DNA from: an uncultured Bacteroides sp.
GTDB taxonomy: Bacteria > Bacteroidota > Bacteroidia > Bacteroidales > Bacteroidaceae
Assembly (NCBI GenBank): GCA_900552645.1
Contig: USAN01000004.1
Span: 148,254-212,253 of the forward strand
Length of the DNA: 64,000 nt
Direction: 5' to 3'
Positions 1-10,105 of this stretch are shown here, one piece after another (position 1 is the first letter of the stretch; each line of letters starts with the position of its first letter). Made by a program: the position numbers and the translations under genes. The notes below the pieces were generated by a model that worked only from the letters and a program-made list of their open reading frames with translations, made no database searches and was not told the origin of the DNA.

Positions 1-1194
1 ACGGTACGTCACGGGGTGAAAGGAAGCGTAGGAAATACAGTAGGAGGAATAGGAATATGTCATAGTTTTGCCGAAGACGGACGATGCATATCATTATTAA
101 AAATAATGCTTTCAAATAGCTGTATTTTTGATTGTGCATATTGTATCAATAGGCGCACCAATGATATACCACGAGCTACTTTATCAGTAAGCGAGCTTGT
201 TACGCTTACAATGGAATTTTATAGAAGAAATTATATAGAAGGTCTTTTTCTCTCTTCAGGAATAGTAAGAAATGCCGATTATACAATGGAAAGGCTGGTA
301 AGAGTAGCCAAGGATTTGAGATTAACACATAAATTCAATGGATATATACATTTAAAGAGCATTCCAGGAGCAAGTAGAGAACTGGTTAACGAAGCAGGTC
401 TATACGCCGATCGTCTGAGTGTAAACCTTGAAATTCCTACTGAAGAAAATCTTAAACTATTGGCGCCCGAGAAAGATCATAAAAGTATTTTTGCTCCGAT
501 GTCATATATAAAACAAGGTATTCTTATTAATAAAGAAGATAAAAGGAAATTCAGACATGTTCCTAGATTTGTGCCTGCAGGTCAAAGTACACAAATGATA
601 ATTGGAGCTACCCCGGAAACCGACAAAGACATACTTTATCTCTCCTCTTCCTTATATAATATACCAACTATGCGAAGAGTATATTACTCGGGATATGTAT
701 CTGTAAACACTTACGATAACAGACTGCCTATTTTGAAACAGCCTCCTCTGGTTCGCGAAAACAGACTTTACCAGGCCGATTGGCTAATGAGGTTCTATCA
801 ATTTGATGTAAAAGAGATTGTCGATGAAGTTAATCCAAATCTAGATCTTGATATTGATCCTAAATTAGGTTGGGCATTGCGTCATCCAGAAATGTTTCCT
901 ATAGATATAAATCGTGCCGATTATGAAATGATATTGAGAATACCAGGCATAGGAGTAAAGTCGGCACGTCTAATAGTAAGTTCTAGGCAATTTGGTAAAT
1001 TGGGCTACTATTCACTAAAAAAAATGGGGGTAGTAATGAAGAAGGCACAATATTTCATTACATGCAACGAACTTCCTATGCATACTATAAATGAAATAAG
1101 TCCTTCTACAGTAAGACGACTACTTATGCCAAAGTCTAAAAATAAAGTAGATGAATGTCAGCTTTTACTTCCATTTGAAGAAAACCGATTATAG
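1..1194 (+). CDS. Radical SAM protein, putative DNA modification/repair family (5' partial)
   Basis: The reading frame is open back to base 1, and residues upstream of the GTG at 16 continue in frame, so the true start lies outside the window. A radical-SAM cysteine motif of the form CxxxCxxC (CIFDCAYC) lies near residue 37 of the visible protein and would bind the 4Fe-4S cluster. A helix-hairpin-helix (IPGIGVKSARLIV) near residue 310 is a DNA-binding motif. This combination fits the family annotated as putative DNA modification/repair radical SAM proteins, whose usual partner is a DUF4130 protein. That partner lies immediately downstream but on the opposite strand, tail to tail. The substrate is unknown. 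Confidence 0.85.
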   Translation, partial: TVRHGVKGSVGNTVGGIGICHSFAEDGRCISLLKIMLSNSCIFDCAYCINRRTNDIPRATLSVSELVTLTMEFYRRNYIEGLFLSSGIVRNADYTMERLVRVAKDLRLTHKFNGYIHLKSIPGASRELVNEAGLYADRLSVNLEIPTEENLKLLAPEKDHKSIFAPMSYIKQGILINKEDKRKFRHVPRFVPAGQSTQMIIGATPETDKDILYLSSSLYNIPTMRRVYYSGYVSVNTYDNRLPILKQPPLVRENRLYQADWLMRFYQFDVKEIVDEVNPNLDLDIDPKLGWALRHPEMFPIDINRADYEMILRIPGIGVKSARLIVSSRQFGKLGYYSLKKMGVVMKKAQYFITCNELPMHTINEISPSTVRRLLMPKSKNKVDECQLLLPFEENRL

Positions 1195-1204
1195 TGAAGT
1201 TTTA

Positions 1205-1975
1205 TCATCTCTGTTTCTCGGTTATATACTTCCAGTATCTTACAGGCATATCTTGTTTATGCTTGCGTGGATTTAATCTTTCCTTTATGCATACCGAATT
1301 AAAATAAGTCTTCCAAAGATCTTGAAACAGCTTCTCATTACTATCCATCATGCTTTCAGAAAGCTTACCCGTTAAGAGATGAATCTGATGAGAATCTTTA
1401 AAGGTTACCTGTTCTACGGTATCAAGATTATAATAGAATCCGTATTCGCGAAGAGTATCATAAATTAGCCATGCCTGATCATTAAATCTATCCTGAAAAT
1501 GATTTACAGATATTGGAAGAACATTATACACCGGAGCAGTAGGAGCAAAATAAGTACCGTCTACTGCTTTTTGAAATCTAATAAACTGCAGCATTCTCAT
1601 TCTTTCGTATGAGACCTTCTTAAAAAGTTGAGACAAAAAAAGTACATCCTCATCTGCAAAGTTCATTTCAATTGAAGTAGGTGCATCAATATTCTTGCAT
1701 ATGTATCTAAAAAGTACATTATCTATTTCATCGGTTTCGGAGAGCCAACAGTAAGTAATCTGCGCCAATGCTGTAGCGGAAAGCTTCTTTCGTAATGCAT
1801 TCCACACTCTTAGCGATTTGTTTTCATCGGCAGTAACGGTCATCGTATACTCGCAGAATAGTGGTAGCTGACTTCCTTCCCTAACCAACAAATTAGGGAA
1901 AAGCTTATTGGCATATGCTTCGAACACGCACGTAAGCAAACCGTCGAAAGTATAATCGTAAACGAAAACAGTCAT
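1205..1975 (-). CDS. DUF4130 family putative DNA repair/metabolism protein
   Basis: A protein of 256 residues. The C-terminal segment with NPRKHKQDMPVRYWKYITE is characteristic of the DUF4130 / TIGR03915 'probable DNA metabolism' family, which co-occurs with the radical SAM protein encoded next to it and is often linked to uracil-DNA-glycosylase-like domains. No catalytic mechanism is established, and I see no obvious glycosylase motif. Only about 10 bases separate the two convergent stop codons. The two are expected to act in the same nucleic-acid repair pathway, but here they cannot share a transcript. Confidence 0.8.
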   Translation of the reverse strand: MTVFVYDYTFDGLLTCVFEAYANKLFPNLLVREGSQLPLFCEYTMTVTADENKSLRVWNALRKKLSATALAQITYCWLSETDEIDNVLFRYICKNIDAPTSIEMNFADEDVLFLSQLFKKVSYERMRMLQFIRFQKAVDGTYFAPTAPVYNVLPISVNHFQDRFNDQAWLIYDTLREYGFYYNLDTVEQVTFKDSHQIHLLTGKLSESMMDSNEKLFQDLWKTYFNSVCIKERLNPRKHKQDMPVRYWKYITEKQR

Positions 1976-2056
1976 CTTTATTATATTACTATTTCTTAAG
2001 ATACCGAAAAGTAAAGTTCTTTTTCTATTAAATAAATACAGATATTACAGATGGGT

Positions 2057-2809
2057 CTAATTCAAGAAAAGATTTTCAGGATATCCTATATCAACCAAAA
2101 AAAGAGCATGTCCCGGTACAGAACTTCCTGCAGAACAGCGATTTTTATTTTCTATTACATTTCGGAATTCCTGTACACTCATCTTTCCTCTTCCAACTTC
2201 AACCAAAGTACCAACTATTGCACGTACCATATTTCTTAGGAACCTATCAGCTTGTATAGTAAAGACCCATTCTTTTTCATTTATCTTAGTCCATTCGGCA
2301 TGCATTATTTTACAGTTATTAGTCTTTACATCTGTATGCAACTTACTGAAGCTTGTAAAGTCAGTGTATTCAAATAGAGTCTTTGCCGCCTCATTCATAA
2401 GTGCAAAGTCCAATGGCTGAAAAAGTCGCCAACTATATTTCCTATTAAAAGGATTTTTTTCTGTAGTTACATAATATTTATACGTGCGATATGTAGCATC
2501 GAAACGAGTATGAGCCTCTTCTTTTACAGGAACGACATTGTATACAGAGATATCATGAGGAAGAAGACGATTTAACTTATCTGTTACCGAATCACAATTC
2601 ATCTTAGTTTCCGAATCAAAATGAGCAACCATAAGTCGTGCATGTACTCCAGCATCAGTTCTCCCCGCACCTATTACTTCTACTTCTCTTCTCATGAAGA
2701 TTGAAAGAGCTTTCATTAGTTCAGCCTGAACACTGTTTCCATTTGGTTGTATTTGCCAACCATGATAATTTGTTCCGTCGTAAGCCAAATATATAAAGTA
2801 TCTATACAT
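2057..2809 (-). CDS. truA: tRNA pseudouridine(38-40) synthase TruA
   Basis: Isomerises uridines 38-40 in the tRNA anticodon stem-loop to pseudouridine. The 250-residue length is normal for TruA. The catalytic motif [11 protein letters not shown] is intact, with the nucleophile Asp near residue 52. The conserved C-terminal motif [18 protein letters not shown] is present. The start ATG at 2809 is followed by the typical N-terminal [17 protein letters not shown] -7 box reading TAACTTTG on the minus strand lies at 2832-2839, so the gene probably has its own promoter. Confidence 0.97.
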   Translation of the reverse strand: MYRYFIYLAYDGTNYHGWQIQPNGNSVQAELMKALSIFMRREVEVIGAGRTDAGVHARLMVAHFDSETKMNCDSVTDKLNRLLPHDISVYNVVPVKEEAHTRFDATYRTYKYYVTTEKNPFNRKYSWRLFQPLDFALMNEAAKTLFEYTDFTSFSKLHTDVKTNNCKIMHAEWTKINEKEWVFTIQADRFLRNMVRAIVGTLVEVGRGKMSVQEFRNVIENKNRCSAGSSVPGHALFLVDIGYPENLFLN

Positions 2810-2907
2810 ATTAATAATTAAATAAGAAATACAAAGTTAACCCATAAAATCAAGATTTCGGTATCACAAATGGTTTATATATCTAAAAATGAGTTTATCA
2901 ACCAATA

Positions 2908-4866
2908 TCATTTAATCTTTGTGGGAGAATATATTAATCCATAAGGAACATCTTCTCCATTCAAGTCTACAAATACAGCAGCAAACATCCACTTCTGTAA
3001 CCTTACTTCAGGAGTTGTAAATTTACCTATAGGCAATTTAAGTACTACTTTATTCCAGCCCTTATCTAGAAAAACTGGAATTGGTTTTCGTGCAGCCATA
3101 TTTTCATTACCTAAAAGTATCTCGTTAGATTTTACTTTATGATTGGAAGTCCATAGAGGAGGTAATACTTCTTCATCATTTAGCCAAATCCTGCTTCCCT
3201 TATAGTCCCAAGTTCCCTTTTGTGGAGGCAAATCCTTTTCGGAGCGACTGTAATTCTGGAATTCTGCCCACAATCCTACTCTTTGTCTTTTAGGAGAATA
3301 TACATATGTATATGCATAACATGTAGAATTCTCTTTTGGTTCTTTTACAAATGAAGGGATAAGCTTGCCCCATACATGCCTTAGATAAATGCCAGCTCCA
3401 ACTACTTCCTTAGCTGGTAAAGCCATATAATCAAAGTCCATATCAAGATTACCTTTATTGTCTACCGGATTGGTAATAAGCCATTTCACATCACATTGCC
3501 TTACATATATGAAAGGATAATTCATGAAACGATTCTTTTTATGCCAAATCATCCTTCTTTCAAAATCAGCAAATTCCTTTATTACTTCCAGTTTATCTTC
3601 AGGTAATATGGTACCATTGCAGTCAAAATACTGATAACCACCTCTGCACCAGCTTCTCTCTGCCATAGCAAGCATAGAAGGATAAAAATTATTCTCAGCT
3701 ATTATATTCCACTCATTTTCTATGAATCTGTCATGCCATAAAGCCATTATACAGCCTGCTATATCATCCGAGCCCTGCTCGGCATTGCAAATGCGACTGG
3801 TATAAAGAGCTATAATATCGGCAAAATTATCAAAATGATTCATGTAATGGAATCTTGAATCTACAGCAGGTATTCCCTTTTGAGCCTTTCCACGATAACT
3901 CCATAACTGAGTCATGTCGATTTCGCCTTTCTTATAGTCCCATCCTGGATTCCATGATATTACCTTTTTCCCTTTAGAACGGACAAAACTTACCATCTGT
4001 GGCACAAAATTGGCATTAGTAAACTCAACCTCGTCTGTGCCGATATGCAAGTAAGGAACATCTTTAAATACTTCACATATTTCCGTCAACAGACTTTCAA
4101 GTATTCTAATTCCTTTTTCACTCTGCATACTACAATTGAAAGCACGTAAAAAAGCTTCACTATGGCCAGGCATATCTATTTCAGGTATAAGCATTACATT
4201 GTGCTTTCTACAAAATTCAACAAGTTCGCGTGCCTGTTTATGAGTATAGAACTTTCCAGGAAGCCTTGTCATGTTTACACTGTCGTTCAATTCAGGATAA
4301 ACTTTACTTTCCATTCGCCAAGCCTGATTTTCTGTGAGATGCCAATGAAAAACATTTATCTTATATTCAGAGAGTCGTGATATTTCTCGTTTAAGCTCAT
4401 CAAGCGAAATGTATGTGCGTCCTACATCCTGCATAAATCCTCTTACTCTGAATGCAGGCCAGTCAGTTATTTCACAGCCTACAAATCTTTTTCCATCCTT
4501 AAGTTGGCGCAATGTCTGCAATGCCCAATAAACTCCTTTTTCTGAATATGCTTCAATTAATATATATTTATGCTTTACAGTTAGTCTATAAGCTTCATCG
4601 ATATTTATTTTTACTCCACTTATGGACGGAACAATCCTAACTTCCAGTTTTCTTGTAGATGATGCATCCTTCTTACCTCCCATTTCAACAATGAAATCTT
4701 CGATTACCTCTGAAAGAATATCATTGCATACATTTATATTGCCTATTTTGAAATATTCAGAGTTATAATTAATATTTTGTGGGCGTGGAAGTAAATTAAT
4801 ATTAGAACAGAATACATTAAGAGGAAAAAAGATGATTATAACAATCAATAAGTGTTTTACTTTCAT
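2908..4866 (-). CDS. Glycoside hydrolase family 20 beta-N-acetylhexosaminidase
   Basis: Exported enzyme predicted to remove terminal beta-linked GlcNAc/GalNAc from glycans by substrate-assisted catalysis. The 652-residue protein has a signal peptide (residues 1-20), a GH20b-like domain (about 25-135) and a catalytic TIM barrel (about 138-450). The barrel carries the Asp-Glu pair in HIGTDEVEF (D278/E279), plus HWHLTENQAWR and PEIDMPGHSEA. The last 200 residues form a beta-rich accessory domain. It stands alone, with no SusC/SusD partner nearby. A -7 box TATTTTTG on the minus strand lies at 4899-4906. Confidence 0.92.
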   Translation of the reverse strand: MKVKHLLIVIIIFFPLNVFCSNINLLPRPQNINYNSEYFKIGNINVCNDILSEVIEDFIVEMGGKKDASSTRKLEVRIVPSISGVKINIDEAYRLTVKHKYILIEAYSEKGVYWALQTLRQLKDGKRFVGCEITDWPAFRVRGFMQDVGRTYISLDELKREISRLSEYKINVFHWHLTENQAWRMESKVYPELNDSVNMTRLPGKFYTHKQARELVEFCRKHNVMLIPEIDMPGHSEAFLRAFNCSMQSEKGIRILESLLTEICEVFKDVPYLHIGTDEVEFTNANFVPQMVSFVRSKGKKVISWNPGWDYKKGEIDMTQLWSYRGKAQKGIPAVDSRFHYMNHFDNFADIIALYTSRICNAEQGSDDIAGCIMALWHDRFIENEWNIIAENNFYPSMLAMAERSWCRGGYQYFDCNGTILPEDKLEVIKEFADFERRMIWHKKNRFMNYPFIYVRQCDVKWLITNPVDNKGNLDMDFDYMALPAKEVVGAGIYLRHVWGKLIPSFVKEPKENSTCYAYTYVYSPKRQRVGLWAEFQNYSRSEKDLPPQKGTWDYKGSRIWLNDEEVLPPLWTSNHKVKSNEILLGNENMAARKPIPVFLDKGWNKVVLKLPIGKFTTPEVRLQKWMFAAVFVDLNGEDVPYGLIYSPTKIK

Positions 4867-5021
4867 CGGAGCAAAGAGGTTTAGATTATAATAGTCTACA
4901 AAAATATAAATATAAATCTATTCTATTATATCAACTTTTATAATAATATGTAAAGTAATATTTTATTAAAGAACAGAACGATTGAATTAATTGTTAGAAT
5001 ATAAACGTTAACTATACATAT

Positions 5022-5753
5022 ATGGAAGAAGACAACAAGACTTTTTATATAAAAGTTAGCTCAGATGGCCCTTATCTAGTATTTGGGAATCCACCTATAG
5101 ATCAAGAAATAATAATTTCTAATGATAATTGTAACTCATGGTTCTACCGTAAAGGTTTAAACTTCAACACTGAAAATAAAAAAGATCCAGTGGCATTATG
5201 TCGATGTGGTAAATCGAAGGATAAACCATTCTGCGACGGTAGTCACAAGAGTGTAGAATGGGATTCTAAGGAGACTTACAATATGTGTCCATATTCAGAA
5301 TTTGCAAAAAAATATGAAGGTCCATTATATACCTTAGAAGACAATGAACAATTCTGCACGCATGCACAGTTCTGCCTAGCATATCAGGGAGCATGGGAGT
5401 TAGTAATGATGGCAAACAACAATAAAGAAGAAGAAATACTTAAGCATGAAGTAAGTCACTGTCCAGGCGGACGTCTTGTACTTAGGAATCATGAAACTGG
5501 CAAAATATTAGAGTATCCATTTCCCCCATCATTGGGGATAATTGAAAATCCAGGAATGAAAATAAGTGGCCCCATATGGGTGAAAGGAGGTATACGTATT
5601 GAAAGTGCCGACAATAGAACCTATGAAATTAGGAACCGAGTAGCATTGTGTCGTTGCGGAAATTCCAAAAATAAGCCTTTCTGTGATGGTACTCACACTA
5701 AAATCAAGTTCAATGATGGACTTCCTTTAGATGGTAATGATAAGGAATGGTAA
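5022..5753 (+). CDS. Double CDGSH iron-sulfur protein with a central ferredoxin-like cysteine set
   Basis: The 243-residue protein has two CDGSH-type 2Fe-2S motifs: CRCGKSKDKPFCDGSH near residues 65-80 and CRCGNSKNKPFCDGTH near 210-225. Both keep the 3 Cys-1 His ligand set. Between them, CTHAQFC and, about 35 residues later, HCPGGRL resemble the cysteine pattern of divergent 4Fe-4S mono-cluster domains. No signal peptide is visible, so it is probably a cytoplasmic redox or cluster-transfer protein. The physiological partner is unknown. It faces the next gene tail to tail with only 9 bases between them. Confidence 0.88.
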   Translation: MEEDNKTFYIKVSSDGPYLVFGNPPIDQEIIISNDNCNSWFYRKGLNFNTENKKDPVALCRCGKSKDKPFCDGSHKSVEWDSKETYNMCPYSEFAKKYEGPLYTLEDNEQFCTHAQFCLAYQGAWELVMMANNNKEEEILKHEVSHCPGGRLVLRNHETGKILEYPFPPSLGIIENPGMKISGPIWVKGGIRIESADNRTYEIRNRVALCRCGNSKNKPFCDGTHTKIKFNDGLPLDGNDKEW

Positions 5754-5762
5754 AGTAAACAA

Positions 5763-6431
5763 CTAACGTGTAGTTATATGGAAACAGCCCTGCTTAACTT
5801 CATATTTAACGTAACATTTATTGGCTTTCTGCATATCCCTTAACACTTCTGCCAAAACTAATTTTAAAGTATCCGGACTAACAGATTGCATTGGACGTCC
5901 GTCAGGATCTTCAATTTTATTAAACCGAGCATAAGCAACATCAAAAGTAGTACCATAAAAATGAGCCGAGTTCAATGATGCATTACCATTCTTTCTGCGA
6001 AGATGCTTAACATCGTTCATAGTACGAAGTACCGAAGTAACAAGTATTTTGTTAGGATTAAGGCCTTTGTTTACTAGAGAATCCTGAAATGTAGAGCCCA
6101 AATTTTCGAGTAAATCGTAAGCCTTAGGTACTAAGAAAGGAAGTGAATGAGTAAGAGAATCCATATCAAAATAATCATCAGGTACAAGCTCTACTAGTTT
6201 ATCTTTCTGACCTTCTGCTTCATCACGCGAACTTAGGGGTAAAATTCCAAGATTTCTTGCAGCAGACAAATGAGCATCGTTCATATCATTAAAAGTACGC
6301 TGAAATCCTGTTACTCCCTTTATGTTACGTGGTTCATTCATCTTCATAGATGTATCTTTCTTGCAACTTATAAAACTAAAAGTAAATAATAATATAAAAA
6401 AAGCCGCCGAAGGATTTTGTATATATCTCAT
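5763..6431 (-). CDS. DUF5715 / M15-like lipoprotein
   Basis: The 222-residue protein begins with a hydrophobic segment ending at a plausible lipobox Cys (FSFISC, C23), so it is probably a periplasmic lipoprotein. SAHFYGTTFDV (H157, D164) and CFHITTR (H218) match the His-Asp-His zinc ligands of LAS-type D-Ala-D-Ala peptidases (M15). A role in peptidoglycan peptide trimming is inferred from these. The family is generally annotated DUF5715 in Bacteroidota. A -7 box TAACTTTG lies at 6458-6465 on the minus strand. Confidence 0.8.
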   Translation of the reverse strand: MRYIQNPSAAFFILLFTFSFISCKKDTSMKMNEPRNIKGVTGFQRTFNDMNDAHLSAARNLGILPLSSRDEAEGQKDKLVELVPDDYFDMDSLTHSLPFLVPKAYDLLENLGSTFQDSLVNKGLNPNKILVTSVLRTMNDVKHLRRKNGNASLNSAHFYGTTFDVAYARFNKIEDPDGRPMQSVSPDTLKLVLAEVLRDMQKANKCYVKYEVKQGCFHITTR

Positions 6432-6539
6432 GTTAATTATTTCTTTAAATTGGACTGCAAAGTTAAATTAAAATCACTTTCTGCCAAGAAACCCATTAAA
6501 TAATTTGGGATATAAACATTAACAATAAAAACCTTTCAT

Positions 6540-6547
6540 TAAATTTG
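6540..6547 (+). promoter_or_regulatory. Putative -7 promoter box for phoH
   Basis: TAAATTTG matches the Bacteroidales -7 consensus TAnnTTTG, about 45 bases before the phoH start. No convincing TTTG -33 element lies at the expected spacing. Confidence 0.45.
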
Positions 6548-6591
6548 CGACTTGAATTTTTAATGTACTAAAGGGTACTTAAATTAATTAG

Positions 6592-7584
6592 ATGATAGAA
6601 AAACATATTGTTTTAGAGGATATAGATCCTGTTATTTTTTATGGCGTCAATAACGCTAATATTCACATGATAAAAGCCTTGTATCCTAAACTTAGAATTG
6701 TCGCACGCGGCAATGTAATCAAGGTGATGGGTGATGAGGAAGAGATGTGTGCTTTTGAAGAGAGTATTCTGGCTCTAGAAAAGCATTGTGCCGAGTTCAA
6801 TTCATTGAATGAAGAGACTATTTTGGATATAATTAAAGGGAAATCACCCAAAACAGAGAAAAGCAGTGATACAATAGTCTTTTCGGTTACAGGAAAACCA
6901 ATTACTCCAAGAAGCGCCAATCAGGTAAAGCTTGTACATGATTATGAGAAGAACGATATGATTTTCGCTATAGGTCCTGCCGGTTCTGGTAAGACTTATA
7001 CTGCAATAGCTCTGGCAGTACGTTCATTAAAGAACAAGGAAATAAAGAAAATTATATTGAGTCGTCCGGCAGTCGAAGCAGGCGAGAAACTTGGATTTCT
7101 TCCTGGCGACATGAAGGAAAAAATAGATCCATATCTACAACCGCTATATGATGCACTGCAAGATATGATTCCGGCAGCCAAACTTAAGGAATATCTTGAA
7201 TTAAATATAATCCAGATTGCTCCACTTGCATTCATGAGAGGTCGTACACTTAATGATGCGGTAGTAATTCTAGATGAGGCTCAGAATACCACTACTCAAC
7301 AAATCAAGATGTTTCTTACACGTATGGGTATGAATACTAAAATGATAGTTACTGGTGATATGACACAGATAGACCTTCCATCTTCGCAAACTTCTGGATT
7401 AGTTCAAGCTATGAAGATACTTAAAGGTGTAAAAGGAATAAGTTTTATTGAACTCAGTAAGAGAGATATAGTACGGCATAAGCTGGTAACACGAATAGTA
7501 GATGCTTATGAAAAATTTGAGGAAAATGTAAAAGCCGAAAAAGCGGCATTAAAAGAGAATAAAGAGAGTTTGATTAAAAAATAA
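6592..7584 (+). CDS. phoH: PhoH family P-loop ATPase
   Basis: The 330-residue protein has the PhoH layout: an N-terminal KH-like segment (about residues 8-65) and a P-loop ATPase with Walker A GPAGSGKT (128-135) and Walker B VVILDEAQNTT. PhoH proteins bind nucleotide and are linked to RNA metabolism and ribosome maturation, though the exact role is unsettled. It begins a run of co-directional genes, with purC starting 24 bases after its stop. Confidence 0.93.
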   Translation: MIEKHIVLEDIDPVIFYGVNNANIHMIKALYPKLRIVARGNVIKVMGDEEEMCAFEESILALEKHCAEFNSLNEETILDIIKGKSPKTEKSSDTIVFSVTGKPITPRSANQVKLVHDYEKNDMIFAIGPAGSGKTYTAIALAVRSLKNKEIKKIILSRPAVEAGEKLGFLPGDMKEKIDPYLQPLYDALQDMIPAAKLKEYLELNIIQIAPLAFMRGRTLNDAVVILDEAQNTTTQQIKMFLTRMGMNTKMIVTGDMTQIDLPSSQTSGLVQAMKILKGVKGISFIELSKRDIVRHKLVTRIVDAYEKFEENVKAEKAALKENKESLIKK

Positions 7585-7608
7585 CAATCATTATAAATAT
7601 ATAGAGAA

Positions 7609-8553
7609 ATGAGTAAAGCATTAACAAAGACTGAGTTCAACTTTCCGGGACAGACTAATGTATATCACGGTAAAGTTCGCGATGTGTACAATATCAATAA
7701 CGAGAAGTTGGTAATGGTAGCAACCGATCGTATTTCTGCATTCGATGTTGTATTGCCCGAAGGTATTCCTTACAAAGGACAGATGTTGAACCAGATTGCT
7801 GCAAAATTCCTTGATGCAACAGCCGACATTTGTCCTAACTGGAAACTTGCCACTCCCGATCCTATGGTAACTGTAGGTGTAATGTGCCAGGGTTTTCCTG
7901 TTGAAATGATAGTACGCGGTTACTTGTGCGGAAGTGCATGGCGTGCCTACAAAAGCGGAGTAAGAGAAATATGTGGTGTAAAACTTCCTGAAGGGATGAA
8001 GGAAAACCAAAAGTTTCCTGAGCCTATCATCACTCCTACTACAAAAGCAGAAATGGGACTTCATGATGAAGATATTTCTAAAGAAGAAATACTTAAACAA
8101 GGACTTGCTACACCTGAAGAGTATGCAATATTAGAAAAGTATACACTTGCATTATTCAATAGAGGTTCCGAAATTGCTGCCGAAAGAGGTCTTATTTTGG
8201 TAGATACTAAATATGAATTCGGTAAGCATAACGGTATAATATACTTAATGGACGAAATACATACTCCAGATTCAAGCCGTTATTTCTATTCTGAAGGTTA
8301 CCAAGAAAGGTTTAAAAAAGGAGAAGCTCAAAAACAGCTTTCAAAAGAATTTGTACGCGAATGGCTTATGGAAAACGGATTTCAAGGTAAAGAAGGACAG
8401 CAGGTTCCAGATATGACACCTGAAATAGTAAATTCAATAAGCGATCGATATATGGAATTATTCGAACATATTACAGGCGAGAAATTTGTAAAGGCAGATA
8501 CAGAAAACATATCCGCAAGAATTGAAAGTAACGTTAACGAATATCTTAAATAA
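7609..8553 (+). CDS. purC: Phosphoribosylaminoimidazole-succinocarboxamide synthase (SAICAR synthetase)
   Basis: Ligates aspartate to CAIR with ATP in de novo purine synthesis. The 314-residue form is the longer, yeast-like type rather than the roughly 240-residue type of many bacteria. Diagnostic segments include [10 protein letters not shown] near the start, [35 protein letters not shown] and LVDTKYEFG. The AGAGAA-like stretch just before ATG 7609 supports the start. It sits 24 bases behind phoH and may be co-transcribed with it. Confidence 0.97.
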   Translation: MSKALTKTEFNFPGQTNVYHGKVRDVYNINNEKLVMVATDRISAFDVVLPEGIPYKGQMLNQIAAKFLDATADICPNWKLATPDPMVTVGVMCQGFPVEMIVRGYLCGSAWRAYKSGVREICGVKLPEGMKENQKFPEPIITPTTKAEMGLHDEDISKEEILKQGLATPEEYAILEKYTLALFNRGSEIAAERGLILVDTKYEFGKHNGIIYLMDEIHTPDSSRYFYSEGYQERFKKGEAQKQLSKEFVREWLMENGFQGKEGQQVPDMTPEIVNSISDRYMELFEHITGEKFVKADTENISARIESNVNEYLK

Positions 8554-8561
8554 ATTCAATG

Positions 8562-8588
8562 CCGGAAGCGGCTGATAACTGCTTCCGG
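8562..8588 (+). terminator. GC-rich hairpin after purC
   Basis: An 8-bp perfect stem, CCGGAAGC (8562-8569) with GCTTCCGG (8581-8588), forms just after the purC stop. No U-tract follows, so it may be a weak terminator or an mRNA-stabilising stem rather than a full stop. Confidence 0.4.
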
Positions 8589-8613
8589 ATACTACCACTC
8601 AATCTTCATATAA

Positions 8614-9351
8614 ATGAATTATCCTCAGGAAAATATAAAACCATACAACTCTTCAGAAAAAAAAAGCGTCCAGGTAGAAAAAATGTTCGACAACATAGCA
8701 CCTGCATACGATAAACTAAATCATACTTTATCTTTAGGCATAGATAATAGATGGCGCAAAAAAGCCATAAATTGGCTCAAGCCATTCAATCCACAAATAA
8801 TAATGGATGTTGCAACAGGAACAGGTGATTTTGCAATACAAGCTTATTCAACTCTTAAACCAGCAACGCTTATAGGAACCGATATTTCGGAAGGTATGAT
8901 GGAGATAGGGCGCAACAAAGTTAAGAAAGCAAGATTGGACAATATCATTTCTTTTCAGAAGGAAGATTGTACGTCTCTATCTTTCGAAGATAATATTTTC
9001 GATGCCATCACAGTAGCTTTTGGAGTAAGAAACTTCGAGAACCTAGACAAAGGACTTAGTGAAATATACCGTGTGCTTAGCAAGAACGGTCATCTTGTAA
9101 TTCTGGAACTTTCCGAACCAGAAACCTTTCCAATGAAGCAATTATATTCAATTTATTCAAAATTCATTATTCCTACCATAGGTAAATTTCTTTCCAAAGA
9201 CAAAAATGCTTATATTTACCTGCCACAGTCTATAAAGGCTTTTCCACAAGGAGAAATAATGAAGAATATAATTAAAAAAGCAGGATTCAGTGAAGTAAAG
9301 TTTGAAAGGCTGACTTTCGGAATATGCACACTCTACCTTGCTACAAAATAA
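8614..9351 (+). CDS. menG: Demethylmenaquinone methyltransferase (UbiE/MenG)
   Basis: SAM-dependent C-methylation of demethylmenaquinone, the last step of menaquinone synthesis. Menaquinone is the usual respiratory quinone in Bacteroidales. The 245-residue protein shows the Rossmann SAM site [11 protein letters not shown], the following GTDISEGMM, and the UbiE signature [20 protein letters not shown]. It is complete, with aroE starting 8 bases after the stop. Confidence 0.95.
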   Translation: MNYPQENIKPYNSSEKKSVQVEKMFDNIAPAYDKLNHTLSLGIDNRWRKKAINWLKPFNPQIIMDVATGTGDFAIQAYSTLKPATLIGTDISEGMMEIGRNKVKKARLDNIISFQKEDCTSLSFEDNIFDAITVAFGVRNFENLDKGLSEIYRVLSKNGHLVILELSEPETFPMKQLYSIYSKFIIPTIGKFLSKDKNAYIYLPQSIKAFPQGEIMKNIIKKAGFSEVKFERLTFGICTLYLATK

Positions 9352-9359
9352 GAGTTTTT

Positions 9360-10103
9360 ATGAAAAGATATGGATTAATAGGGTATCCGTTAGGACACTC
9401 TTTTTCTAAGAATTTCTTTAATGAGAAATTTCATTCAGAGAATATAGATGCCGAATATCTGAATTTTGAAATTCCTGAAATAAAGGATATAACAAAAGTA
9501 TTGAAGTCAAACTCTACTTTAGTGGGAATTAACGTAACTATTCCATATAAGGAACAGATAATTTCTTATCTTGATGAACTTGATCCTGATGCTGCGTCAA
9601 TCGGTGCAGTAAATGTTGTAAAAATAATAAACGAAAAGGGGAAAATTAAACTTAAAGGTTACAACTCTGATATTATAGGATTTACCCGCTCTATAGAGCC
9701 TTTATTGAAGGCCCATCACAAGAAGGCTTTGATACTTGGTACAGGAGGTGCATCAAAAGCGGTATTCCACGGATTAAAGAATTTGGGCATAGAAGCAAAA
9801 TTTGTTTCACGAAACCCAAAAGAAGGTATGCTTACTTATAAAGAGCTCACTCCCGCAGTTATGGAGGAATATAAGGTAATAGTAAATTGTACACCTGTTG
9901 GAATGTACCCTATGGCCGATTCGTATCCTGACATTCCTTATGAGTATATTACTCCAAATCATCTTCTGTACGATCTTCTGTACAATCCCGACACTACTCT
10001 GTTTATGAAAAAAGGGTCAGACATGGGAGCTGTAACAAAAAACGGACTTGAAATGTTATTATTGCAGGCCTTTGCCGCATGGGAAATTTGGAATAATCAA
10101 TAA
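9360..10103 (+). CDS. aroE: Shikimate dehydrogenase
   Basis: NADPH-dependent reduction of 3-dehydroshikimate to shikimate in aromatic amino acid synthesis. The start was placed at the ATG at 9360, giving MKRYGLIGYPLGHSFS, the canonical AroE N-terminus. An in-frame upstream start at 9324 would lie inside menG and adds unrelated residues. VGINVTIPYKEQ (substrate Lys), LGTGGASKAV (NADP loop) and VNCTPVGMYP are present. The length is 247 residues. aroC of the same pathway is encoded about 2.6 kb downstream. Confidence 0.95.
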   Translation: MKRYGLIGYPLGHSFSKNFFNEKFHSENIDAEYLNFEIPEIKDITKVLKSNSTLVGINVTIPYKEQIISYLDELDPDAASIGAVNVVKIINEKGKIKLKGYNSDIIGFTRSIEPLLKAHHKKALILGTGGASKAVFHGLKNLGIEAKFVSRNPKEGMLTYKELTPAVMEEYKVIVNCTPVGMYPMADSYPDIPYEYITPNHLLYDLLYNPDTTLFMKKGSDMGAVTKNGLEMLLLQAFAAWEIWNNQ

Positions 10104-10105
10104 TC

